The position numbers were made by a program, and so were the translations under genes. Positions 1 through 6,256 of a stretch of DNA of 6,264 bases are shown piece after piece. Each line of letters starts with the position of its first letter. The stretch's first letter is position 1. Origin of the DNA: Bacillota bacterium (lineage in GTDB: Bacteria > Bacillota > Bacilli > Alicyclobacillales > Alicyclobacillaceae); the NCBI GenBank assembly GCA_021820805.1, contig JAKADF010000215.1:1-6264 (forward strand), given 5' to 3'. Below the pieces are notes generated by a model, which was given only the letters and a program-made list of their open reading frames with translations, was not told the DNA's origin and did not search any database.

Positions 1-1331
1 TCTCTTGGGTATTTCTCGGTATAGGAATTGTCTATGGAGCACATTGGTCGTATGAGGAACTTGGATGGGGTGGATATTGGGCATGGGATCCGGTTGAAAA
101 TGCATCTATTCTGCCTTGGTTTACCGCTACTGCGTTCTTGCATTCTGCTCTTGTTCAAGAGAAGAAGGATATGCTTCGTGCTTGGAATGTCGTTTTAATT
201 ACTCTAACCTTTTTGTTCACACTTTTTGGTACCTATTTGGTCCGCAGCGGCGCAATATGGAGTATTCATTCTTTTACGAATGGTCCAATGGGGCGTGACT
301 ATTTGATTTTCATTGGAACAGTTTTAATTTTCTCCGTGTGGGTAATTGTATGGCACTTTCCAGCAACTGTTAAAGAACGCCGATTTGAGCAGATTATTTC
401 CAAGGAAACAAGTTTTGTGCTTCAAAATTTATTGTTTTTAGTTATTGCAGGTGTTGTTCTATGGGGAACTGTGTATCCAATTACGTCTAAGTATTTATTA
501 GGGCAACAAATGATGGTTGATAAATCATATTACAACACAATTGTGGTACCTCTGGGAATATGCATATTGGTGCTTATGGGTATTGGTCAAATCGTTTCTT
601 GGCGTAAAGATAGTTTGAAAAAAATCATCTTAAAGGCCAGCCTTCCAATTATTCTTAGTCTTGCAACAACAGGTCTATCCGTATTTTTATTACGAAATTA
701 TTACGGAGGAACGTCGATAATTTCTGTATTTGGTTTGTTTGCTGCTCTATTTGCTGTCTTCTCAATTTTACGTATCTGTAAACCGAAGCTGCGTTTTTTT
801 TCTCTACGGCGAAGATGGTACGGAGCACAAATTGTGCATATTGCGTTTGCAGTAATTGCTATCGGTATTATTGGTTCAAGCGCTTATCACGTTGATAAGC
901 AGGTAGATATGACTATTGGGGACCAAGTAAAGATTGGAAATTACAAAGTAGAATTTGACGGAATTGGTATGACAAGCGAAACAAAGAGCACGGCCGTCCA
1001 CAAACTATATGCAAACCTTATCGTGGAAAGAAACAAAAAAGTGCTTGGCGTCATGCGTCCTGCAGCCTCCTTTTATGAAGACGGACAAGCTCCGATGGAG
1101 GATGTTACTTTGTATTCAAGACCCCTTGAAGATTTCTATGTCGTGTTAATGGGAATCGGTAAAGATAATAAACACGCTATTCTTGATTTCCATGTAAACC
1201 CCCTCGTGGAATGGATATGGTTTGGCGGTTACTTATTAATTTTTGGAACTTTGCTCAGCCTATGGCCAGAATCAGCCCGCAAGGATTTGCGTCTCAAGAG
1301 ACATGAAGCAGTATTGGGGGAAGAGATTTGA
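1..1331 (+). CDS. ccmF: Cytochrome c haem lyase subunit CcmF, 5'-truncated by window edge
   Basis: CcmF is the membrane haem lyase of cytochrome c maturation System I. It takes haem from the haem chaperone and attaches it to the CXXCH cysteines of apocytochrome c outside the membrane. The reading frame is open from base 3 and gives 442 residues before the TGA. The WWD motif (WGGYWAWDPVENAS) is at visible residues 22-35. Candidate haem-ligand histidines are H47 (FLHSALVQE), H89 (SIHSF) and H279 (GAQIVHIAF). The spacings of 42 and 190 are close to those of E. coli H261, H303 and H491, as I recall them. Several hydrophobic helices follow, then an outer domain at about 295-410 and a last helix near 412-428 (WIWFGGYLLIFGTLLSLWP). 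Full CcmF is about 650 aa, so roughly the first 200 residues, with the first periplasmic histidine, lie upstream. The stop overlaps the next start by 4 bases. No frameshift or internal stop is seen. The family call is very secure. Confidence 0.97.
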   Translation, partial: SWVFLGIGIVYGAHWSYEELGWGGYWAWDPVENASILPWFTATAFLHSALVQEKKDMLRAWNVVLITLTFLFTLFGTYLVRSGAIWSIHSFTNGPMGRDYLIFIGTVLIFSVWVIVWHFPATVKERRFEQIISKETSFVLQNLLFLVIAGVVLWGTVYPITSKYLLGQQMMVDKSYYNTIVVPLGICILVLMGIGQIVSWRKDSLKKIILKASLPIILSLATTGLSVFLLRNYYGGTSIISVFGLFAALFAVFSILRICKPKLRFFSLRRRWYGAQIVHIAFAVIAIGIIGSSAYHVDKQVDMTIGDQVKIGNYKVEFDGIGMTSETKSTAVHKLYANLIVERNKKVLGVMRPAASFYEDGQAPMEDVTLYSRPLEDFYVVLMGIGKDNKHAILDFHVNPLVEWIWFGGYLLIFGTLLSLWPESARKDLRLKRHEAVLGEEI

Positions 1332-2071
1332 TACACCGCAAAATCACTATAGCTGTGACAACTGCTGTCTTTGCCATGGGTATTCACTACCAGGTGCCAG
1401 TCTATGCCGTTTCGGGTATTGATATTCCCGAAGAGCAAGTTGTGTTTGTTCCAATCAGTAAGACTCGGTTAGAGGTAGTTGAAGTAGTCAATTTACAAAA
1501 TTATACGTCTTCGGCGCAAAATGTGCAGTTAGAGATTCCTGATAACTCCAGTTCACTTACAGTGAAAGCAAACGGTGCAAGGTTCTTCGCGAGAAATCAT
1601 ACAGTTGTGTTAAAAAATTTCCTCCCGGCAAATGGAACAAATCAAGTGTCCTTAACTTTTGAAGTCCCTTATAGCGGACAGGGGAGTATTAACATTGATT
1701 TCCCAAATCTATATTCGGTTGGTACGCTTAATTTATACGTACCTGAACACAATATGGAAATTTCGGCGCAGAATCTAATGGCTGCAACAAAAACGGTGAC
1801 AATTGGAACGACAAAGTTTCGAGTTTTCACCCGTCTTGGCATAGAGAAAAACGAAAACTTTGTAGTGAATATCGGAGTTCCCCCAACGATTAATCGGCAA
1901 AGCGGAAATTCAACAAAACTTAGCGGATTGCCGCTCATAGGCCAAGACAGTACTGGCAGCGCGAATACCTGGCAGGCAGTACTAAACCTGCTTTTAGCTG
2001 GGGTTATTCTTATAATTGGCTTTCTAGGAGGTCGCTCTGTGAGCCAAAATTCAAAGGATGATAAACAGTGA
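1328..2071 (+). CDS. Unrecognised membrane-anchored extracytoplasmic protein in ccm cluster
   Basis: I do not recognise a named family in this 247-aa protein. The TTG start overlaps the ccmF stop (TTGA) and follows a purine-rich ribosome site (GGGGGAAGAG, 1316-1325). The next in-frame ATG, about 1377, would cut into the signal peptide, so TTG is preferred. Residues 1-27 look like a signal peptide: basic MIHRK, a hydrophobic core, and possible cleavage after VYA. Residues 30-190 are rich in alternating hydrophobic and polar residues with many N, T, S, V and G, suggesting one or two beta-sandwich domains. A Ser/Gly/Asn-rich linker (190-214) leads to one membrane helix at about 216-235 and a short charged tail. 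The predicted topology is a large domain outside the membrane, on the side where haem is attached. It has no cysteine, no CXXC and no CcmE-type HxxxY, so it is not CcmE, CcmG or CcmH. Its position between ccmF and ccmC argues for a role in cytochrome c maturation, but this is inference only. Confidence 0.9.
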   Translation: MIHRKITIAVTTAVFAMGIHYQVPVYAVSGIDIPEEQVVFVPISKTRLEVVEVVNLQNYTSSAQNVQLEIPDNSSSLTVKANGARFFARNHTVVLKNFLPANGTNQVSLTFEVPYSGQGSINIDFPNLYSVGTLNLYVPEHNMEISAQNLMAATKTVTIGTTKFRVFTRLGIEKNENFVVNIGVPPTINRQSGNSTKLSGLPLIGQDSTGSANTWQAVLNLLLAGVILIIGFLGGRSVSQNSKDDKQ

Positions 2072-2748
2072 AACGTATAGAGACCTGGCTAACGTGGCTT
2101 CTTGGGCCGGTTGTGCTTATTGATTTATATCTTTCCCTCATTTGGTCTCCAAAAGAAAAAACAATGGGGGATTTGATTCGCATTATGTACTTTCATGTGG
2201 GCAGCGTCTGGGCCTCATATGTCGCGTTTACAGTTACTCTTGTTGCAAGCGTATTGTATTTGATTTTGCGAAATGTATTGTATGACCAGATAGCAGGGTG
2301 CTCTGCAGAAATCGGTGTTTTATATACAACAATTACGTTAATCACAGGTTCAATCTGGGCAAAGCCGATGTGGAATACTTGGTGGACATGGGATCCAAGG
2401 CTTACAACAACATTGTTACTTTGGTTCTTGTATGTATTCTATCTTTTGCTGAGAGGTTTTTTTGTAAATCAACGTCGCCGCGCCCTTGTGGCTGGTATTT
2501 TTTCAATCATAGCATTTGCTGACATTCCTGTGATTCATTTTGCTGTTGAGTGGTGGAACTCAATCCATCCTCAGGTTATTGATGAAACAGGTATTTTTAT
2601 GCCTGGTTCAATGTTTTTTACGCTTTCTTTCAGCTTTTTTGCTTTTTCGGTTCTGTACATGGTTCTATTATTAACCCGATTTCAACAAGTTCGGATGAAA
2701 TCCGATTTGAAGAGTTTGCAGAGACAAATTGATTCGATAGAAGTTTAG
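2068..2748 (+). CDS. ccmC: Haem-handling membrane protein CcmC
   Basis: CcmC is the System I membrane protein that presents haem to the chaperone CcmE on the outer face of the cytoplasmic membrane. This 226-aa protein has about six hydrophobic helices and the WWD motif WAKPMWNTWWTWDPRLT at residues 97-113. Histidines H43 (MYFHVGSVW) and H167 (EWWNSIHPQ) flank it. Their separation of 124 residues equals that of E. coli H60 and H184, as I recall them. Length is close to the family norm of about 230-245. The GTG start overlaps the previous stop (GTGA) and has AAGGATG (2054-2060) at 7 bases, so translation is probably coupled. A CcmD-like small gene follows after 12 bases, the usual partner order. 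CcmB or the plastid/ResC type is less likely because of the exact WWD sequence and histidine spacing. Nothing is missing or broken. Confidence 0.97.
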   Translation: MKRIETWLTWLLGPVVLIDLYLSLIWSPKEKTMGDLIRIMYFHVGSVWASYVAFTVTLVASVLYLILRNVLYDQIAGCSAEIGVLYTTITLITGSIWAKPMWNTWWTWDPRLTTTLLLWFLYVFYLLLRGFFVNQRRRALVAGIFSIIAFADIPVIHFAVEWWNSIHPQVIDETGIFMPGSMFFTLSFSFFAFSVLYMVLLLTRFQQVRMKSDLKSLQRQIDSIEV

Positions 2749-2760
2749 AATGGAGTGAAA

Positions 2761-2904
2761 ATGATGGGTTACCTATTTGCTGCTGTCTCAGTCGTATGGA
2801 TTGGTAGCTTTGCATATATTGTATGGTTAAGGAAAGAGGAACGTCGACTACAGGAGGAATTAAGCCATTTACGGAGTGTTCTAGAAAAAATGAAAGGAAA
2901 CTAG
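2761..2904 (+). CDS. ccmD: Small CcmD-like membrane protein
   Basis: This 47-aa gene starts at ATG 2761, with GGAG (2752-2755) 5 bases upstream, 12 bases after ccmC. A second ATG follows directly at 2764. The protein has one N-terminal hydrophobic helix at about residues 4-23 (YLFAAVSVVWIGSFAYIVW) with aromatic residues at both ends. A strongly charged, probably helical cytoplasmic tail (RKEERRLQEELSHLRSVLEK) has heptad-like leucines suggesting a short coiled coil. This matches CcmD architecture. In E. coli CcmD is a small single-span protein that associates with the CcmABCD transporter and helps release haem-loaded CcmE. CcmD sequences are too short and variable for a firm assignment, so the call rests on topology, size and its place after ccmC. 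It appears to be the last gene of the ccm transcription unit. Confidence 0.85.
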   Translation: MMGYLFAAVSVVWIGSFAYIVWLRKEERRLQEELSHLRSVLEKMKGN

Positions 2905-2908
2905 CGTC

Positions 2909-2938
2909 TTGCAATTTTCAGTAAATAGCTTCTATACT
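2909..2938 (+). promoter_or_regulatory. Putative sigma-A promoter for the acyl-CoA ligase operon
   Basis: TTGCAA (2909-2914) and TATACT (2933-2938) are separated by 18 bases. Each differs from the sigma-A consensus (TTGACA, TATAAT) at one or two positions. It begins 5 bases after the ccmD-like stop, in the only sizeable gap of the window, and is oriented toward the acyl-CoA ligase. The transcript would start near 2945, leaving a leader of about 100 bases. It is inferred from sequence only. Confidence 0.5.
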
Positions 2939-2955
2939 TAAATTGTAAATCTATC

Positions 2956-2986
2956 AACCAGTCAGTATGTCTGATGTTTGAAAGCG
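2956..2986. promoter_or_regulatory. Possible operator region: TetR-like and cre-like half sites
   Basis: AACCAGTCAGT (2956-2966) resembles half sites bound by TetR-family repressors in Bacilli. An imperfect dyad TCAG-N5-CTGA (2962-2974) overlaps it. TTGAAAGCG (2978-2986) matches one full half of the CcpA cre consensus, but the other half (CCTCCGG) does not fit. Both lie just downstream of the predicted transcript start, where a bound repressor could block RNA polymerase. Fatty acid degradation genes in Bacillus are known targets of FadR (TetR family) and CcpA, but no full FadR-type palindrome is present. This is a weak call. Confidence 0.2.
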
Positions 2987-3017
2987 CCTCCGGACAGAGT
3001 AATCATTATCTACCATA

Positions 3018-3033
3018 TGCGTTGATTAACGCA
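3018..3033. repeat. Perfect 16-bp inverted repeat beside the ribosome binding site
   Basis: TGCGTT-GATT-AACGCA has 6-base arms that are exact reverse complements around a 4-base loop. The right arm ends where the GGGGG of the ligase ribosome site begins. It could be a repressor operator or, in RNA, a small hairpin next to the ribosome binding site. No U-run follows, so it is not a terminator. Confidence 0.55.
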
Positions 3034-3038
3034 GGGGG
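3033..3038 (+). promoter_or_regulatory. Ribosome binding site that decides the ligase start
   Basis: AGGGGG directly abuts the ATG at 3039, leaving no spacer. It lies 9 bases before the in-frame ATG at 3048, which is a normal distance. The start at 3048 is therefore favoured over 3039; the difference is three residues. Confidence 0.6.
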
Positions 3039-3047
3039 ATGAGACAG

Positions 3048-4661
3048 ATGCCCGTGAAGACTTTTGGGTTTGATTGGTATCCAGAGAACATTGCCAAAAG
3101 TGTAGACATCCCGGATTGGTCATTACCAAGTTTACTGGACGAAACAGTGTTAAAATATCCAAATAAGATATCAATGTCTTTCTATGGAAAAACAATCACA
3201 TATGAAGCGTTTCAAAAGTCCGTCTATGCATTTGCAAGCAATTTACAAGGGCAAGGAGTTCAAAAAGGTGACCGGGTTGCTATTTTGTTGCCGAACTGTC
3301 CACAGTACGTCATATCGTATTATGGGATTTTAGCTGCTGGCGGTATCGTTACTCAACTGAATCCAATGCTGGTCGAACGAGAGTTGGAGGAGATTGTAGC
3401 AGACGCGGGGGCAAAATGGATTGTAACGCTGGATAGTCTTCATGCTAAAGTAAAGTCTGTACAATCAAAATCGAATTTGGAATCTATCATTGTGGTCTCG
3501 TTCACATCGAGAAGTGTGTCTTGCAGCGGCGATTATTCTTTTGATACCTTTATACAAGGCGAGAAAAATCCATATAAACCTGTTCAAATCAACCCCGCAG
3601 AAGATGTGGCCGTTTTACAATATACGGGCGGGACAACTGGTAAATCGAAAGGGGCCATGTTGACACACAGAAATTTGATCGCGAATGTCATTCAATCTTA
3701 TGAATTTTTTAAAGAGGAACTTGAATTTGGTAAGGAACGCGTTTTAACAGTTATTCCTCTTTTCCACGTTTTCGGAATGACTTCTTGCATGAACCTGTCT
3801 GTGTATTTAGGGTCAAATATGATTTTGCTGCCTAAATTTAGCCCTGATGAAGTCCTGCAAACGATTGAACGAGAAAAACCCACAACGTTTCCTGGCGTGC
3901 CAACAATGTATGTTGCTTTAACAAATCTGCCGGATATCAAATCTCACGATGTGAAAAGTATTCGTGTATGCAACAGCGGCAGTGCACCAATGCCGGCTCA
4001 ACTTTTGAAAGATTTTGAAAGTAAAACCGGCGCGATGATATTAGAAGGCTTTGGATTATCCGAGGCATCGCCGACAACCCATTGCAATCCTCCGTTTGCT
4101 GCACGTAAACCTGGAAGTATTGGGATTGGGTTGCCTTCGACAGAATACAAAATTGTTGACCCGGAAACTGGGACAACAGAGATGCCGATTGGTGAACCTG
4201 GTGAATTGATTGTAAAGGGCCCTCAGGTGATGAAAGGATATTGGAACCTGCCGAAAGAGACTGAGAAAGCCTTACGAGACGGATGGTTGTTCACAGGAGA
4301 TATTGCAAAGGAGGATGAAGATGGATATGTCTATATTGTCGATCGGAAGAAAGATTTAATTATAGCAAGCGGTTACAATGTCTATCCGAGGGAAATTGAG
4401 GAAGTTATTTATGAATACCCTGCTGTCAAAGAGGCTGCAGTCATCGGTATCTCGGATTCATATCGAGGAGAATCCGTAAAAGCAATCATTGTTCTAAAAG
4501 AAGGAGAACAAGCGACTATAGAAGACGTTCGTCAATATTGTAAGGCGAATCTCGCGCCTTATAAGGTGCCAAAGTTAATTGAGTTTCGAAAAGAACTTCC
4601 GAAAAGTAACATTGGTAAAGTTTTAAAAAGGATGCTTCGTGAAGAAGAGAGTACATCTTGA
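3048..4661 (+). CDS. Fatty acyl-CoA ligase (AMP-forming, FadD-like)
   Basis: This is an acyl-adenylate-forming enzyme, probably activating medium- or long-chain fatty acids with ATP and coenzyme A in the cytoplasm for beta-oxidation. From ATG 3048 it has 537 aa, normal for the family. The ATP/AMP-binding loop YTGGTTGKSKG is at residues 192-202 and the adenylate motif GFGLSEASP at 334-342. GWLFTGD is at 412-418, the hinge DRKKDLI at 432-438, followed by SGYNVYPREIE. The C-terminal catalytic lysine K524 sits in SNIGKVLKR. All core residues are present, so the enzyme should be active. It is the first gene after the intergenic gap and is followed after about 50 bases by a crotonase, which supports a role in fatty acid breakdown. 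Chain length cannot be read from sequence, and another carboxylic acid substrate remains possible. The symbol is left blank because several paralogues usually exist in such genomes. Confidence 0.93.
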   Translation: MPVKTFGFDWYPENIAKSVDIPDWSLPSLLDETVLKYPNKISMSFYGKTITYEAFQKSVYAFASNLQGQGVQKGDRVAILLPNCPQYVISYYGILAAGGIVTQLNPMLVERELEEIVADAGAKWIVTLDSLHAKVKSVQSKSNLESIIVVSFTSRSVSCSGDYSFDTFIQGEKNPYKPVQINPAEDVAVLQYTGGTTGKSKGAMLTHRNLIANVIQSYEFFKEELEFGKERVLTVIPLFHVFGMTSCMNLSVYLGSNMILLPKFSPDEVLQTIEREKPTTFPGVPTMYVALTNLPDIKSHDVKSIRVCNSGSAPMPAQLLKDFESKTGAMILEGFGLSEASPTTHCNPPFAARKPGSIGIGLPSTEYKIVDPETGTTEMPIGEPGELIVKGPQVMKGYWNLPKETEKALRDGWLFTGDIAKEDEDGYVYIVDRKKDLIIASGYNVYPREIEEVIYEYPAVKEAAVIGISDSYRGESVKAIIVLKEGEQATIEDVRQYCKANLAPYKVPKLIEFRKELPKSNIGKVLKRMLREEESTS

Positions 4662-4711
4662 CCTAAAAATTAAAGCTGCTGAAATAGATGAAGGGAATGA
4701 AGATTATATTC

Positions 4712-5491
4712 ATGAGTGGACAAGTACTTGTTACAAAAGGAAATCATATTGCAGTCGTTACTATCGATAATCCGCCTCTCAATGTGCTTAGTAGTTATAT
4801 TTTTACTGGTTTGGAGAATGCGTTTGTAGAACTGGAATCAGATGATGACGTCGTAGCCATTATCGTGACAGGAGCAGGTAATCGCGCGTTTATTGCTGGG
4901 GCTGATATTCGCGAATTTCCAGATATGATGGAAAGTACAGATTTAAAATCTGAAGTAATGAAAATTCACAGCGTTATGAATCGAATTGATCAAATAAACA
5001 AACCTACGATTGCTGTTCTAAATGGAACAACATTTGGCGGTGGCTGCGAGTTGGCACTTGCTTGTGATATCCGGATTGCAGAAGAACATGCACAACTTGG
5101 TTTACCTGAAGTGAAACTTGGATTATTCCCGGGCGGTGGAGGAACACAACGGTTACCGAGGCTTATTGGGGAGGCAAGAGCGAAGGAATTAATGTTTACT
5201 GGAGACCCGATTAGCGCAAATTCTGCACTCCAAATTGGCCTTGTTAACCATGTTGTACCTACAGATTCCGGGCTCGATGCCGCGATGGAACTTGCATCAA
5301 AAATTGCTCGTTATTTTCTGCAGTCTCTTTCCAGAATCACGAGAGCGGTAGATGAAGGAATCGCGCTAACCCTTGATGCTGGTGTCGAAAGAGAAGCCGA
5401 CCTATTCGTAGAGGTGTTTCAAACAGAAGATATTCGAGAAGGGGTTCAAGCATTTCTCGAGAAAAGAAAACCTGTTTTTAGACATAGGTGA
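4712..5491 (+). CDS. Enoyl-CoA hydratase/isomerase family protein (crotonase)
   Basis: A crotonase-fold enzyme, most likely enoyl-CoA hydratase, which adds water to trans-2-enoyl-CoA in beta-oxidation. From ATG 4712 it has 259 aa, the usual length. The oxyanion-hole segment AFIAGADIREF and the second segment GGGCELALACD are present. E113 (GGGCELA) and E133 (LPEVKLG) are 20 residues apart, as are the catalytic Glu144 and Glu164 of rat hydratase, so both acid-base residues are kept and hydratase activity is expected. The PGGGGTQRLPRLIG segment follows. In-frame ATGs at 4688 and 4697 would add 8 or 5 residues (MKGMKIIF) that look unlike family N-termini. I prefer 4712, although its ribosome site is weak: GAAGGGA lies about 15 bases off. 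The gene sits 50 bases after the ligase and 49 before the ComB-like gene, probably in one operon. The exact enoyl-CoA substrate is not readable. Confidence 0.93.
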   Translation: MSGQVLVTKGNHIAVVTIDNPPLNVLSSYIFTGLENAFVELESDDDVVAIIVTGAGNRAFIAGADIREFPDMMESTDLKSEVMKIHSVMNRIDQINKPTIAVLNGTTFGGGCELALACDIRIAEEHAQLGLPEVKLGLFPGGGGTQRLPRLIGEARAKELMFTGDPISANSALQIGLVNHVVPTDSGLDAAMELASKIARYFLQSLSRITRAVDEGIALTLDAGVEREADLFVEVFQTEDIREGVQAFLEKRKPVFRHR

Positions 5492-5540
5492 ATGTATTGC
5501 AGCGATAGAGACTTGAGGAGATAGGAAGGTACGAGAGCTT

Positions 5541-6251
5541 TTGAAAATTTATGTTCGCACAACAAAAGAAGAGTTAGATCCCGAGGAATTAAGAAATGCA
5601 ACAGCTGTCGTGATAGATGTACTTTTGGCGACAACTACTCTTGTTACAATGATGGAAAATGAAGCAAAACGTGTTTATCCAGCAGATTCAATTTTAGATG
5701 CAAATTCGATTGTGGAACATCTAAAAAATGAGCAGGTAATAACAGGCGGAGAGTTAGAGGGAATACCAATTGAAGGATTCACTTGTGGACCGTTACCTGA
5801 AGAATTTTCACGAGAAAAAGTAAAGGATAAAAATGTTGTTTTTCTCTCCACGAATGGAACAAGAGCGATACGAAAGGCAAAAACGGCCAAAGAATTGCTG
5901 CTTGCAAATTTGCGTAATTCGAGTGCTGTTGCCAGGTACCTGCAGAAATCAAATCCGGAAGAATTGTACTTACTTTGTTCCGGCACATCTGGCCATTTTT
6001 GTATTGAGGATTTCTTGTGTGCAGGTCTCATTATTTCACGATTAGATATACCAGAAGTGCGATTTAATGATGCTGCGAAACTTGCCTTATATACAGTAAG
6101 CAACGCAGATATCTGGAGCACGATTGCAGAGTCTAGTGTGGGAACATGGCTCATAAAAAATGGGTTCGAAACAACAGTAAGGTTTGCTGCCGAGGTAGGC
6201 ACAAGTCAAGCACTCATTAAAGTACATAATCGTTCTCTAGAGTTTCTTTAA
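5541..6251 (+). CDS. comB: ComB-family 2-phosphosulfolactate phosphatase, divergent
   Basis: ComB hydrolyses 2-phosphosulfolactate to sulfolactate. The step belongs to coenzyme M synthesis in methanogens and is linked to sulfolactate formation in Bacillus spores. The 236-aa length fits. Family landmarks are VVIDVLLATTT (23-33), GGELEGIPIEGF (69-80), LSTNGTRAIRKA (102-113), SGTSGHFCIEDFLCAG (147-162) and FNDAAKLALYT (176-186). The asparagine-glycine-threonine-arginine core (N105-R108) and E156/D157 are kept. Compared with family members as I remember them, L29 replaces the arginine of DxLRAT, L72 replaces that of GGER, and TCGPLP (81-86) replaces the usual SNSP-type loop. It is a divergent member whose substrate may differ. 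The TTG start has GGAAGG (5524-5529) 11 bases upstream and GAGGAG (5515-5520) further up. No comA-like partner is visible. It follows the crotonase closely, so cotranscription with fatty acid genes is likely. The family call is sure; the activity is not. Confidence 0.85.
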   Translation: MKIYVRTTKEELDPEELRNATAVVIDVLLATTTLVTMMENEAKRVYPADSILDANSIVEHLKNEQVITGGELEGIPIEGFTCGPLPEEFSREKVKDKNVVFLSTNGTRAIRKAKTAKELLLANLRNSSAVARYLQKSNPEELYLLCSGTSGHFCIEDFLCAGLIISRLDIPEVRFNDAAKLALYTVSNADIWSTIAESSVGTWLIKNGFETTVRFAAEVGTSQALIKVHNRSLEFL

Positions 6252-6256
6252 TCAGC

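Noticed and set aside
116..298. 60-aa + strand frame, rich in cysteine, inside ccmF
   Set aside because: The overlapping frame encodes the conserved WWD and histidine region of CcmF, so this is a frame shadow.
1328..2071. Unknown protein as CcmE, CcmG or CcmH
   Set aside because: There is no HxxxY haem-binding motif, no cysteine and no thioredoxin or CXXC feature, and its single helix is C-terminal after a signal peptide.
2881..2905. CTAG repeated at 2881 and 2901 as a terminator stem
   Set aside because: The arms are only 4 bases, AT-rich, lie within the ccmD-like coding end, and no U-run follows.
2960..2975. Full FadR-type operator
   Set aside because: The dyad TCAG-N5-CTGA is only 4 bases per arm and does not match the TGAATGA-type palindrome known for Bacillus FadR.
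4658..4686. Possible promoter before the crotonase: TTGACC overlapping the ligase stop
   Set aside because: At 17 bases the -10 would be GAAATA, which fits TATAAT poorly, and shifts of one or two bases do not help. Cotranscription from upstream is simpler.
5675..6202. 175-aa open frame on the - strand inside the ComB gene
   Set aside because: It lies wholly antisense to a clearly recognised family, shows no domain or ribosome site, and reads as a shadow of the + strand codon pattern.
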